From Neodontobutis hainanensis (taxonomy: Eukaryota; Chordata; Actinopteri; Gobiiformes; Odontobutidae): 64,000 bases of DNA. Positions 11,177 through 22,200 of this stretch are shown here, one piece after another (within the stretch, counting starts at the first letter, position 1; every line of letters starts with the position of its first letter). The stretch is taken from contig JALDNG010002140.1 in the NCBI GenBank assembly GCA_024349245.1, positions 42,583-106,582 on the forward strand, in the 5' to 3' direction. The notes under the pieces are model-generated. The model made no database searches, had not been told where the DNA came from, and saw nothing but the letters and a program-made list of their open reading frames with translations. The position numbers and the translations under genes were made by a program.

Positions 11177-12620
11177 GAGGTGGACTCGTCCATTACTCGG
11201 GCTGAAGTCACTGAGGTAGTTGGGAAGCTCCTCGGTGGCAAGGCACCGGGGGTTGATGAGTTACGCCCTGAGTACCGCAAGTCTCTGGATGTTGAGGGGC
11301 TGTCTTGGCTGACACGCCTCTGCAACATCGCCTGGTGTTTGGGGACAGTACCTCTGGACTGGCAGACCAGGGTGGTGGTCCCTCTTTTTAAGAAGGGGAC
11401 CGGAGGGTGTGTTCCAACTACAGAGGATCACACTCCTCAGCCTCCCGGAAAGTCTATGCGGCCGATAGTCGAACCTCAGATCCAGGAGGAACAATGCGGT
11501 TTCGTCCCAGTCGTGGAACACTGGACCAGCTCTATACCCTCTCCAGGGTGCTTGAGGGTTTATGGGAGTTTGCCCAACCATTCCACATGTGCTTTGTGGA
11601 TCTGGAGAAGGCATTCGACTGTGTCCTCGTGGTGCCCTGTGGGGTGCTCTGGGTGTATGGGGTCTGGGGCCCTTTGCTAAGGGCTATCCGGTCCCTGTAC
11701 GACCGGAGCAGGAGCTTGGTTCGCATTGCCGGCAGTAAGTCAGACCTGTTCCGGTGAATGTTGGACTCCGGCAGGGCTGCCCTTTGTCACCGGTCCTGTT
11801 CATTATCTTTATGAACAGGATTTCTAAGCGCAGCCAGGAGCCGGAGGAGTCTGGTTTGGGGACCACAGGATTTCATCTCTGCTTTTTGCAGATGATGTTG
11901 TCCTGTTGGCTCCATCAAGCCAGGACCTTCAATGTTTACTGTGGCGGTTTGCAGCCAAGTGTGAAGCGGCTAGCATGAGGATCAGCACCTCCAAGTCTGA
12001 GACCATGGTTCTCAGTCGAAAAAGGGTGGTTTGCCCCATCCAGGTTGATGGAGAGCTCCTTCCTCAATTGGAGGAGATTAAGTATCTCGGGGTCTTGTTC
12101 ACGAGTGAGGAGCGAAGGAGCGTGAGATCGACAGACGGATCGGTGCAGCTTCTGCAGTAATGCGGTCGATGTACCGATCTGTCGTGGTGAAGAAGGAGCT
12201 GAGCTGTAAGGCAAAGCTCTCGATTTACCAGTCGAACTACGTTCCTACTCTCACCTATGGGCATGAGCTTTGGGTCATGACCAAAAGAACAAGATCCCGG
12301 GTACAGGCGGCGAAATGAGCTTTCTCCGCAGAGTGGCGGCGCTCCCTTAGAGATAGGGTGAGGAGCTCGGTCACTCGGGAGGAGCTCAAAGTAGAGCCGC
12401 TGCTCCTTCACATCGAGAGGAGCCAGCTGAGGTGGCTCGGGCATCTGTTTCGGATGCCTCCCAGGCGCCTCCCTAGGGAGGTGTTCTGGGCATGTCCCAC
12501 CGGGAGGAGACCTCGGAGAAGACCTAGGACACGCTGGAGGGACTATGTCTCTCGGCTGGCCTGGGAGCGCCTCGGTATCCCCGGAAGAGCTGGAGGAAGT
12601 GTCTGGGGAGAGGGAAGTCT
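11177..12620 (+). pseudogene. RTE reverse transcriptase and C-terminal region, frameshifted
   Basis: Recognisable RT blocks in order are GKLLGGKAPGVDELRPEY (from about 11222), VPLDWQTRVVVPLFKKG (from about 11351), CGFRPSRGTLDQLYTL (from about 11494), CFVDLEKAFD (from about 11591), VGLRQGCPLSPVLFIIFMNR (from about 11760) and the catalytic F-A-D-D at 11885-11896. KYLGVLFTSE lies near 12080-12110. The C-terminal IERSQLRWLGHLFRMP and TGRRPRRRPRTRWRDYV lie at about 12412-12550. Catalytic aspartates are present, but FADD is out of frame with the block before it, so no full-length enzyme can be made. Confidence 0.85.
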
Positions 12621-12673
12621 GGGCTTCTCTACTTAGACTGCTGCCCGCGACCGGGCCCGGATAAGCAGTAGAA

Positions 12674-12690
12674 GATGGATGGATGGATGG
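12674..12690 (+). repeat. (GATG)n 3' tail of the RTE element
   Basis: Four GATG units plus one G lie directly before the right target duplication. Short tandem 3' tails of this kind mark RTE retrotransposition ends. Confidence 0.9.
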
Positions 12691-12702
12691 AGAATTGTAC
12701 AT
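12691..12702 (+). repeat. Right target-site duplication of RTE insertion (AGAATTGTACAT)
   Basis: This is an exact copy of 9716-9727. The host LINE coding sequence resumes directly after it. Confidence 0.92.
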
Positions 12703-13372
12703 AATGTTGGTTATGGGGACCATACCAACACACTGTTCCTAAAATCACAAACTCTTAAACTTGAAGAAATAGTAAAATTAAAATCTATTATAATGATATA
12801 TAAGGCCAGGAATAATAAATTATCTAATAACATTCAAAAAATGTTTTCTACGAGGAGGCGATATAACCTACGGGGAGAATTAATTTTGTGAATTAAACAG
12901 TGAGTTCTTACCACCTAAAGAGCCAGTTTATCATGCGAAGGGTGTGAAATTATGGAATGAACTGGACGACAATTTGAAAAGTGCAGCAAGCCAAATACAA
13001 TTTAAAAAACAGTATAAAATGAACATCTTTAAGAGATATGCTTTAGAAAATTGACTTTGGGCACTTTTCAGGACCGATCAAAATAGTTGAGCGATGATGG
13101 TTGGTTGATTAACTAACTAGCAAACCATTAATTGAATATATGTTGACTGATTGTATATGAACTATACCAAAAGAAAGATTAGTTCTGTGTGTACACTTAA
13201 TAATTTGACAGCTGTAAAAATAAAATGAGATGGGAAGGCACACATAAGCACACAGCTTCAGCCTACTCCCTTTGGGCTCTGTACAACAATATAGTATGTA
13301 TGTATGTAATGAAAATGTATAAAAAATGTATTGAGGAAAAAAGAAAGCCTAAATAAATAAACTAAAAAAAAA
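12703..13372 (+). pseudogene. Jockey/CR1-like LINE, 3' segment with poly(A)
   Basis: This continues the LINE interrupted at 9727. The frame to the stop at 12889-12891 gives NVGYGDHTN, LKSIIMIYKARNNKLSNNIQ and YNLRG, typical of the region after the RT domain in this group. A degraded continuation (KLWNELDDNLK-like, near 12949-12980) and a 3' UTR follow. The element ends in AATAAATAAACT and a run of 12 A at about 13364-13375. The flanks carry an imperfect AAACTTCAAA / AAACTTTCAAA repeat (about 8491-8501 and 13372-13381), a possible target duplication in the hAT element. Confidence 0.75.
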
Positions 13373-13383
13373 AAACTTCAAAA

Positions 13384-14598
13384 TTTTGAACTAAGTTCAC
13401 AGTTCCAAAATGAACTATTTCTTAGTTCTTTTTTCCATGTTGCTGCGAGCTATTATTTTCAAAAATATTGCCAGAGCCCATATACAGTAGAATCACAGAC
13501 AGCAATTATTTTATCAGTTTTAACAATGAAGCTATGTGTCAGATTTCATCTTCATATCCAATATTGAATCCTTATCAAACCAGGGTTTACATTAGCATTG
13601 AGGGGAGCATTTCCCCATTGTTTTAATGCTTTAATGCTTTGTTGCTGCCCATTCACTCCACAATAGTAGCAGCTGCTGGTTTCAACCCTACAGTACATTC
13701 TCAAAAACAAGAGGAAAACGTTGTTAGGATTTTGAAATAAGAAACACTTTTATAACTGTTTTGTAGGTTATTTGCACTCTCTGCATGATACACTGCACCT
13801 AGATTAGGACACTACATACCTCGTCTGTTTAAACCAGTTAGAACCAGTTGGTTACCTGGCTGGAACACATAGTGGAAAACTACTGATTCAAAGCAGGAAG
13901 TGTCCCCTCATGTGAGAGGTGTGGCCAAAGCTTAGGACCTTTTGAGCATTGTGTTGACCAGCAGCACAACACGTGGGCTGACCTCATGTTAACTACGTGT
14001 TGTGACCCAGCGCTGGCTTGTACCTTTTCTGAATGGAATTAAATGGACAAACTTTACATTGGTTTTATAGTTTTATTGAGATAATATTAGTTCCAACACT
14101 CGTAACAAAGAGCCGGGAGAAACTGGTTCTAGGAGTAACAACGTGCTGCTTGAATGGTCTTTTAAATGAGGAATTATTAAAAGAAAAACAGGACAGTAAT
14201 CATTAAGATTCAATCATACAATTCTTTTAAATAATCATACGCCTTGTTACGTGCTGCTGCCGCCTCCATGCTTTCTTTTTTTTTTTTTTGATGGCGCTTC
14301 ATGCGGGGATGGCGGGCGACACTTGTGGCTGGTGTTGCCAGATTTGGTGTTTTTCCACTACATATTGAGACCCGTTTGTGGTGTGTTTTAGCCGGGTTTT
14401 CACCTAGAAGGCTCTATAGAAATCAGGCACCATATTGAGCGAAGAGCATGCCATTCACAGACAAAAGATTGAACGAGTTCAGTTCGTTCATTAGGCAGTA
14501 ATACAGCACGTTCAGTTCATGTTTGCCCAAAATAGTGTTGTGCCTGAGCAGCGTTCATTGAGCGATAGTTCATGAAGCAGCGTTCAGGCACAACACTG
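13384..14598 (+). other. Right internal part of the hAT-like element, non-coding
   Basis: About 1.2 kb of unique-looking AT-rich sequence lies between the LINE poly(A) and the right hAT terminus. No open frame of note and no transposase motif is visible. It starts with GAACT/AGTTC-rich sequence like the left end and has a T14 run at 14276-14289. Its last 130 bp again carry GTTCAGTTC words leading into the terminal repeat. Confidence 0.6.
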
Positions 14599-14606
14599 CT
14601 CCTCTG
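14599..14606 (+). repeat. Right target-site duplication of hAT-like element (CTCCTCTG)
   Basis: This exact copy of 8397-8404 directly follows the CAACACTG terminus at 14591-14598. Confidence 0.85.
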
Positions 14607-14768
14607 ATCTCTTTCTGACCTCTGACTCCTCTCGTCTCTCTGTCTCCTCTGGTCTTTCTGTGGCCTCTGCCTCCTCTGGTCTCTCTGTGTCCTCTGCCTC
14701 CTGTGGTCTCTCTGTGGCCTCTGCCTCCTCTAATCTCTCTGTGGACTCTGCATCCCCTGGTCTCTCTA
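14607..14768 (+). repeat. Satellite B (+), short continuation
   Basis: About six pyrimidine-rich satellite B units continue the array interrupted at 8404. The array then changes directly to satellite A after GGTCTCTCT at 14768, with no spacer and no insertion element at the joint. Confidence 0.9.
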
Positions 14769-15400
14769 GTGTTTTCTAATACTCATATACAGTCTGTTCT
14801 AATGCTCGTCTACAGTCTGTACTACTGCATCTCTACAGTCTATTCTTCTGCACATTGTCAGTCTGTTCTACTGGACATTTACAGTCTGTTCTAATACTCG
14901 TCTACAGTCAGTTCTAAAGCCAATCTAGAGTCTGTACTACTGCTGCTTTGAAGTCTGTTCAACTGCACGTCTACAGTCTGTTCAACTGCACCTCTACAGT
15001 CTGTTCTAATGCCAGTTTATCGTCTGGACTACTGCTCTACTAATATCTCTTCCACTGCATGTCTACAGTCTGTTTTACTGCACATCTACAGTCTGTTCTA
15101 ATGCAAGTCTACAGTCTGTACTACTGCTCATCTACAGTCTCTTCTACTGCACGTCTACAGTCTGTTCTAATGCAGATCTACAGTCTGTTCTAATGCAAGT
15201 CTACAGTCTGTACTACTGCTTATCTACAGTCTGTTCTACTGCAAGTCTACTGTCTGTTCTGATAAACGTCTACAGTCTGTTCTACTACACATCTACAGTC
15301 TCTACTACTGCACTTCTACAGTCTGTTCTAATGCACATCTACAGTCTGTTCTAATGCAAGTCTACAGTCTGTACTACTGCTCATCTACAGTCTGTTCTAC
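14769..15400 (+). repeat. Satellite A (+), interrupted by L2
   Basis: The 23-bp satellite starts within a GTGTTTTCTAATACTCATA variant unit. The ordered block with CTGCTGCTTTGAAGTC and TGCCAGTTTA is present. The array is broken in mid-unit at 15400 by the L2 element and resumes in register at 19235-19241. Confidence 0.93.
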
Positions 15401-15893
15401 AGCAGCGCTCTGCTATTTAATCCGTGGTTTAGTCGAAGTCAGTAGGAGAAGCAACTTAGCAGCAGAAGCCTACAGAACCGTGTAAGTGTATTTGATTCTT
15501 GTCATTTTGAGCTTAGTGCCGTGTTATTGCTGAGAAAACCGCTCTGTGCATTACTACGACTTTGTCACGTGGTGCACGGCGTTCACTCTCACCTGCTCGC
15601 CGCCTGGTTTCGTTTGAGTTGTTTACGGCCTTTTGGGCGTGATCAAGCGCCAGCAGCGCTCTGCTATTTAATCCGTGGTTTAGTCGAAGTCAGTAGGAGA
15701 AGCAACTTAGCAGCAGAAGCCTACAGAACCGTGTAAGTGTATTTGATTCTTGTCATTTTTGAGCTTAGTGCCGTGTTATTGCTGAGAAAACCGCTCTGTG
15801 CATTACTACGACTTTGTCACGTGGTGCACGGCGTTCACTCTCACCTGCTCGCCGCCTGGTTTCGTTTGAGTTGTTTATGGCCTTTTGGGCGTG
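15401..15893 (+). promoter_or_regulatory. Tandem 251-bp 5' UTR monomers of the L2 (probable promoter region)
   Basis: AGCAGCGCTCTGCTATTTAA starts at 15401 and again at 15652, giving a period of 251 bp. Over about 242 bp I see one extra T and one C/T difference. The first monomer ends in ATCAAGCGCC; the second runs into the rest of the 5' UTR after GGGCGTGA. By analogy with mammalian L1 monomers, these may carry the internal promoter, but no defined core element is visible. The short open frames inside them (such as MLLLRKPLCALLRLCHVV in both copies) are by-products of the duplication. Confidence 0.8.
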
Positions 15894-16250
15894 ACCTGCT
15901 GAATTCAATTCTTGAATCAGGCGGGTATACAAGTGTGAACCACCGCGGCAGCGTCGCGGCAGCCCTAATCGCGTGAAGACCTAAGAGTAAAGACCATCGA
16001 CTCTACCTGCACTCGACTCCACCGAGCAGGGCACTTGAGTATTGCACTTTTGTACCAATTGTTTGCACTTAAAACTTACTATTTATACTTTACTCTCTAC
16101 TGTCTATTGTTTTTCTGCTCCTCTTCAATGTGTTTTCAAATTCCTACTGTCATTTCTACACGGACATTTTCATCTGTTTTACAAAGGAGATGCAACCATA
16201 ACAATCTGCATGTTATATCACCGTCCATAACTGCCTCTTCTACTTTCTCA

Positions 16251-16860
16251 ATAGGCTTGTGGAACTGCCAGTCTGCTGTGAACAAAGCTGATTTCATTAC
16301 GCTTTTGTTCAACATTCTGGTCTTTCAGTTGTAGCACTTACAGAAACATGGATCAAACCAGAGGACTCTGCCACTCTCGCTGCCCTCTCCCATAATCACA
16401 CTTTCTCCCACAGTCCTCGCCTCACAGGAAGGGGTGGAGGGACCGGATTACTTATCCCTACTGACTGGAAGTTCAAACAGCTAGCACCCTTGTGTGACAA
16501 CAGCTCCTTCGAGTTCCATGCTGTTACCATCACCTACCCTGTTAAAAGTCACTTTGTAGTTATCTATCGACCCCAGGTCAGCTTGGACATTTCTTGGAGG
16601 AGTTGGATGTGCTTCTTTCATCCTTCCCTGAGGATGGTACTCCTCTGGTGGTATTAGGAGACTTCAACATCCACCTTGAAAAGCCACAGGCTGCTAACTT
16701 CAATAACCTGACTGCATCATTTGACCTCAAGCAGGTCTCCACATCAGCAACTCACAAGTCTGGTAACCAACTAGATCTCATCTACATAAGACACTGCTCC
16801 GCTCGGCATACTCAGGTCACGCCTCTGCACACTTGGATCATTTCTTCATAACTCTTGACC
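16251..16860 (+). pseudogene. L2 endonuclease domain (APE type), broken
   Basis: The domain opens with GLWNCQSAVNKADF (from about 16254), followed by VALTETWIKP (from 16332). A glycine-rich GRGGGTGLLIP lies near 16430-16463, FVVIYRPQ near 16555-16578, VVLGDFNIHL near 16641-16680, and SGNQLDLIYIR near 16757-16790. The expected terminal SDHF appears as LDHF near 16832. The catalytic glutamate (TETW) and GDFN motifs are present. Frame changes after IKP and near 16580, and a stop at 16849-16851, make it non-functional. It would have nicked target DNA. Confidence 0.8.
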
Positions 16861-17312
16861 TCGATCTAACTTCTCCAGACACATAACAGTTTTACCGCTG
16901 GTCACTTTCCGGCGTAACCTGCGTTCACTCAGTCCCTCCGCTTTTCCTCTGCCGTCTCTTCTGCTTCCCCTCTTGAGGAGCTCTCGCTTTTAAACACCAA
17001 CACTGCCACTGACACTCTGTGCTCCACTCTTACATCCTGCCTGTACAACTTATGCCCTCTTATATCCAGACCAGCTCGTACATCCTCGTCTGCCCCCTGG
17101 TTATCCGATGTTCTACGTGAGCATCGCACCAGCCTCCGGTCAGCTGAGAGAAAATGGCGCAAGTCAAAAGATCTCACTGACCTCTCTATCTACCAGTCTC
17201 TCCTCTCTAATTTCTCTGCTGATGTCACTTCTGCAAAAACTGACTACTACCATTCTAAGTTAAGCAACTCACCTGACTCACGCACTCTCTTTAAAACCTT
17301 CTCTGCCCTCCT

Positions 17313-18446
17313 TTGTCCGCCTGCTCCCCTCCTTCATCAGAGTTAACAGCTGATGATTTTGCGTCTTTCTTTGTAAAGAAAACAACTGCCATCAGCAGTC
17401 AGTTTTCTGCGCCAGCACCTGTTGAACTCTTTCACACCTCTGATACGTGTTTGCTCCCCTCTTTTTCTCCTCTAACTGAAGCGGACGTTTCCAAGGTCAT
17501 TAGTTCTAACCACCCTACCACCTGCCCGCTGGATCCCATCCCCACACATCTCCTTCAGGCCATCTCTCCATCTGTCGTGCCTGCTCTCACCCACATCATC
17601 AACTCATCTCTCTCCACTGGTTCATTCCCACAGCTTTCAAAGAGGCCCGCATCACACCACTACTTAAGAAACCCACTCTCAACCCTTCACTATTAGAAAA
17701 CTACAGACCGGTTTCCCTCCTTCCCTTTACTGCCAAAGCTCTGGAGCGAGTTGTGTTTAACCAGCTCTCCTCCTTTCTCACACGGAACAACCTCCTGGAC
17801 CAGAACCAGTCTGGGTTCAGAGCGGACATTCCACTGAAACTGCACTGCTCTCAGTCATCGAAGCCCTGAGACTGGCAAAGGCAACATCAAGTCATCTGTC
17901 CTCATCTTACTGGATCTGTCTGCTGCCTTTGACACCGTTAACCACCACATCCTCTTGTCTTCTCTCAGTGCGATGGGTGTCTCTGGAATGGCGTTGCAAT
18001 GGTTCAAGTCTTACCTCTCAGGTAGGTCATTCAGAATATCCTGGAGAGATGAGGTCTCTGAGCCCCAACATCTTAATACAGGGGTGCCACAGGGCTCAGT
18101 GCTTGGACCACTACTCTTTTCCATATACATGACATCTCTTGGCTCTATCATTCAGAAGCATGGCTTTTCCTATCACTGCTATGCGGATGACACTCAACTC
18201 CACTTGTCATTTCAACCTGGCGATCCGGCGGTCTCTGCTCGTGTCTCAGCGTGCCTGAGTGACATCTCACTTTGGATGCAGGACCATCACCTGCAGCTGA
18301 ACCTTGGAAAAACAGAACTGCTAGTGATTCCTGCCAACCCAAAGACCCACCACAACCTCGCCATTCAACTAGGCTTTCAAATGGTTGACGGTGTAATCAA
18401 CCATTACACCGTCCAGCACTGCCAGAAATCTGGGAGTGGTAATTGA
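17313..18446 (+). pseudogene. L2 reverse transcriptase, broken
   Basis: The linker and RT can be read in pieces. LTADDFASFFVKKT lies near 17340-17380 and NHPTTCPLDPIPTHLLQAI near 17509-17565. NYRPVSLLPF lies near 17699-17728 after a frame change, and LLDLSAAFDTVNHH near 17908-17949. GVPQGSVLGPLLFSIY lies near 18081-18128, the catalytic Y-A-D-D at 18180-18191, and HHLQLNLGKTELLVIP near 18285-18335. The catalytic motif is intact, but several frameshifts separate the blocks. The last block of this frame ends at 18446 after a frameshift in the region before the C-terminal part. Confidence 0.85.
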
Positions 18447-18570
18447 TGATCAACTAAACTTCACAAGTCATGTTGCCAGCATCACCAGGTCCTGTAGATT
18501 CATCCTCTACAACATTAGGAAAATTAGACCTTTCCTATCGAAGCACTCGCGCAAATCCTAGTTCAGGCTC

Positions 18571-19035
18571 TTGTCTTGTCCAAACTGGATTATTGCAATG
18601 CTCTTCTGGCTGGACTCCTGCCTGCACAACCAAACCTCTGCAGCTCATCCAGCAGCAAGAGTGGTCTTTAAAGAACCGAAGAGAGCGCACGTAACTCCTC
18701 TCCTCATTAGGTTACATTGGCTCCCGATTGAGGCACGTATTAAGTTCAAAGCTATGCTCTTGGCCTACAAGACCACCACTGGCTCCGCCCCTTCATACCT
18801 TCACTCACTGATACAGACCTATGTTCCTACCAGATCCCTGCGATCTGCTAATGAACAACGTCTGGTTGTACCATCCCAAAAAGGAAAAAAATCCCTCTCA
18901 CGTACTTTCTCTGGATCTGTTCCACATTGGTGGAATAATCTACCTGCTGCTACAAGATCAGCAGATTCTGTAGACATCTTTAAAAAACGCTTGAAAACAT
19001 ATCTCTTTTGTCAACACCTGACTGACAAACACTAA
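18571..19035 (+). pseudogene. L2 ORF2 C-terminal region
   Basis: This open frame of 154 codons contains EPKRAHVTPLLIRLHWLP, RIKFKAMLLAYKTTTGSAP, RSLRSANEQRLVVPSQ and WWNNLPAATRS. It is the conserved end of fish L2-type proteins. The stop at 19033-19035 looks like the natural end, because the remaining sequence is 3' UTR. Its start is arbitrary: the true protein would enter from upstream through a frameshift. Confidence 0.8.
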
Positions 19036-19234
19036 ATTCTTAACTTCCTTCTATCAATTCCTTCATAAAAAAAAAAAAAAATGCTGTGCTAGGTTTTAAC
19101 TGACTAGTTTTTGGTGCACTTATGCTTTTTGTTACCTTGTGTTGTTGAAATTGCTTCCATTGTTTTCCTGACTTGTAAGTCGCTTTGGATAAAAGCGTCT
19201 GCTAAATGACTAAATGTAAATGTAAATGTAAATG
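19036..19234 (+). other. L2 3' UTR and tail
   Basis: This segment contains an A-rich run (about 19067-19081), a short U-rich spacer, the conserved GTCGCTTTGGATAAAAGCG stretch (can fold as a small hairpin, CGCTTT...AAAGCG) and (TAAATG)4. In the family this 3' structure is the recognition signal for the element's own RT. Confidence 0.8.
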
Positions 19235-22200
19235 TTCTACTGCACGTCTACAGTCTTTTCTTATAAACGTCTACAGTCTGTTCTACTGCACATCTACAGT
19301 CTCTTCTACTGCACTTCTACAGTCTGTACTACTGCACTTCTAAAGTCTATTCTAATGCTCATTTATAGTCTGTTCTATTGCACGTCTACAGTCTGTTCTA
19401 CTGCACTTCTACAGTCTGTACTACTGCATATCTACAGTCTGTTCTAAAGCATGTCTAGAGTGTTTTCTAATACAAATATACAGTCTGTTCTAATGCACAT
19501 CTACAGTCTGTACAACTGCACCTCTACTGTCTGTTCTAAAGCATGTCTACAGTGTTTTCTAATACTTAAATACATTCTGTTCTAATGCTCATCTACAGTC
19601 TGTACAACTGCACCTCTAGAGATCTCTTCTTCTGCACATTGTCAGTCTGTTCTACTGGACATTTACGGTCTGTTCTAATGATCGTCTACAGTCTGTTCTA
19701 AAGCCAATCTAGAGTCTGTACTACTGCTGCACTGAAGTCTGTACAACTGCATGTCTACAGTCTGCTAAACTACATCTCTACAGTTTTTCTATTGTATGTC
19801 TACAGTCTGTTCTAATACACATCTACAGTCTGTTCTAATGCAAGTCTACAGTATATACTACTGCTTGTCTACAGTCTGTTCAACTGCAAGTCTACAGTCT
19901 GTTCAACTGCACCTCTACAGTCTGTTCTAATGCCAGTTTACAATCTGTACTATTGCTCTACTGCAGTCTGTTCTACTGCATGTCTACAGTCTGTTTTACT
20001 GCACATCTACAGTCTGTTCTAATGCACTTCTACAGTCTGTTCCAAAGCATGTCTACAGTGTTTTCTAATACTCATATACAGTCTGTTCTAATGCTCGTCT
20101 ACAGTCTGTACTACTGCATCTCTACAGTCTATTCTTCTGCACATTGTCAGTCTGTTCTACTTGACGTTTACAGTCTGTTCTATTGCTCGTCAACAGTCAG
20201 TTCTAAAGCCAATCTAGAGTCTGTACTACTGCTGCTCTGAAGTCTTTTCAACTGCACGTCTATAGTCTGGTCAACTGCTCCTTTAAAGTCTGTTCTAATG
20301 CCAGTTTACAGTCTGTACTACTGCTCTACTAAAGTCTGTTCTAATGAACATCTACAGTCTTTTCTAATGCAAGTCGATAGTCTGTATTACTGCACCTCTA
20401 CAATCTGTTCTAAAGCATGTCTAGAGTGTTTTTAATACTCATATAGAGTCTGTTCTAATGCTCATATACAGTCTGAACTACTGCACTTCTACAGTCTGTT
20501 CTAAAGTATGTCTAGAGTGTTTTCTAATACTCATATACAGTCTGTTTTACTGCTCATCTATGGTCTGTTCTTTTGCACGTCTACAGTCTGTTCTGATAAA
20601 CTTCTACAGTCTGGTCTACTGCATATCTACAGTCTGCTCTAATGCACATCTACAGTCTGTTCTAATGCAAGTCTACAGTTTGTACTACTGCTCATCTACA
20701 GTCTGTTCTACTGCATGTGTACAGTCTTTTCTTATAAACGTCTACAGTATGTTCTACTGCACATCTACAGTCTTTACTACTGCACTTCTAAAGTCTATTC
20801 TAATGCTCATCTACGGTATGTTCTACTGCAGGTCTACAGTCTGATCTAATAAATGTCTACAGTCTGTTCTACTGCACATCTACAGTCTGTACTACTGCAC
20901 TTCTACAGTCTCTTTTAATGCCACTTTACAGTCTGTACTATTGCTCTACTGCAGTCTCTTCTACTGCATGTCTATAGTCTGTTTTACTGCACATCTACAG
21001 TCTTTATTATAATGCTTGTCTACAGTCTTTATTACTGCACCTCTACAGTTTGTTCAAAAACATGTTTAGAATGTTTTCTAATACAAATATACAGTCTGTA
21101 CTACTGCACCTCTAGAGTCTATTCTTCTGCACATTGTCAGTCTGTTCTACTGGACGTTTACAGTCTGTTCTAATGCTCGTCTACAGTCTGTTCTAAAGCC
21201 AATCTAGAGTCTGTCTGACTGCTGCTCTGAAGTCTGTACAACTGAGCGTCTACAGTCTGTTCAACTGCACCACTACAGTCTGTTCTACTGCACGACTATA
21301 GTCTCTTTTAATAAACGTCTACAGTCTCCTCTAATGCACATCTACAGTCTGTTCTACTGGATGTCTACAGTCTGTTCTAATTATTGTCTAGAGTCTGTTT
21401 TACTGCACTCCTACAGTCTCTTTTAATAATTGTTAACTTTCTGTACTACTGCACCTTTACAGTCTCTTCTACTGCATATCTACAGTTTGTTCTAATTGTC
21501 GTCTAGAGTCTGTACTACTGAAACTCTACTGTCTGTTCTAAATTATGTCTACAGTCTTTTCTAATACTCATGTACTGTTTGTTCTAATGCTCGTGTAAAG
21601 TCTCAACTACTGCCCTCTACAGTCTATTCTTTTGCACATCGTCAGTCTGTTCTACTGCACATCTACAGTTTGTTCTACTGCACATCTATAGTCTGTTCTA
21701 ATGCATGTCTACAGTCTGTTCTAATGCAAGTCTACAGTCTGTACTACTGCTCATCTACAGTCTGTTCTACTGCACGTCTACAGTCTTTTCTTATAACGTC
21801 TACAGTCTGTTCTACTGCACATCTATAGTCTGTTCTACTGCACTTCTACAGTCTGTACTACTGCACTTCTAAAGTCTATTCTAATGCTCATTTATAGTCT
21901 GTTCTACTGCGTCTACAGTCTGTTCTACTGCACATCTACAGTCTGTACAACTGCACCTCTACTGTCTGTTCTAAAGCATGTCTACTGTGTTTTCTAATAC
22001 TTAAATACATTCTGTTCTAATGCTCATCTACAGTCTGTACAACTGCACCTCTACTGTCTGTTCTAAAGCATGTCTACAGTGTTTTCTACTACTTAAATAC
22101 ATTCTGTTCTAATGATCGTCTACAGTCTGTTCTAAAGCCAATCTACAGTCTGTACTGCTGCTGCACTGAAGTCTGTACAACTGCATGTCTACAGTCTGCT

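Larger units (their letters stand above)
9728..12690 (+). mobile_element. RTE-type (Rex3-like) LINE, decayed
   Basis: This 2963-bp insertion is flanked by a perfect 12-bp duplication and ends in (GATG)4, the short tandem 3' tail usual for RTE elements in place of poly(A). In order it codes for an APE-type endonuclease, a linker, an RT and a conserved C-terminal region. Several frames must be combined to read it, so it is inactive. GC content is clearly higher than in the surrounding AT-rich host LINE. Fish Rex3-type elements are, from memory, slightly longer, so a few hundred bases may be missing at the 5' end. Assignment to RTE is firm; the name Rex3 is from recognition only. Confidence 0.85.
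8405..14598 (+). mobile_element. hAT-like DNA transposon, non-autonomous, with nested LINEs
   Basis: The termini are CAGTGTTGGGAAAGTTCACT on the left and, read inward, CAGTGTTGTGCCTGAACGCT on the right. The first eight bases match exactly, and both ends are rich in GTTCA/GAACT words. An exact 8-bp duplication (CTCCTCTG) flanks the element, and satellite B continues in register outside it. Known for the hAT family: CAG-starting inverted repeats and 8-bp target duplications. Without the nested LINE insertion (about 8502-13372) the element would be about 1.3 kb. I see no transposase coding sequence, so it was probably mobilised in trans. Insertion order is satellite B, then hAT, then Jockey-like LINE, then RTE. 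Confidence 0.85.
15401..19234 (+). mobile_element. L2-clade LINE, near full length, inactive
   Basis: This 3.8-kb element lies in satellite A. It carries a doubled 5' monomer, an endonuclease, an RT with YADD, a C-terminal region ending at 19035, and a 3' UTR. The 3' end reads AAGTCGCTTTGGATAAAAGC, then GTCTGCTAAATGAC and four TAAATG units (19211-19234), the tail widely shared by teleost L2 elements and SINEs that borrow it. TTCTAC (15395-15400 and 19235-19240) flanks it; removing the element restores a normal satellite unit. Coding capacity is broken into at least five frames. Confidence 0.88.

Noticed and set aside
9728..12690. Intact, potentially active RTE retrotransposon
   Set aside because: The catalytic FADD bases are present, but endonuclease and RT blocks lie in different frames with several breaks.
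12064..12723. 219-codon minus-strand frame, Pro/Ser-rich
   Set aside because: It is antisense to the conserved C-terminal region of the RTE protein; its openness reflects the GC-rich coding strand.
13384..14598. Possible hAT transposase in the right part of the 8405-14598 element
   Set aside because: No long frame and no hAT dimerisation or catalytic motif is visible on either strand; treated as a non-autonomous element.
15521..15976. Two related frames beginning MLLLRKPLCALLRLCHVV as a duplicated small gene
   Set aside because: They lie inside the duplicated 5' UTR monomers of the L2 element and differ only after the monomer ends; no homology is recognised.
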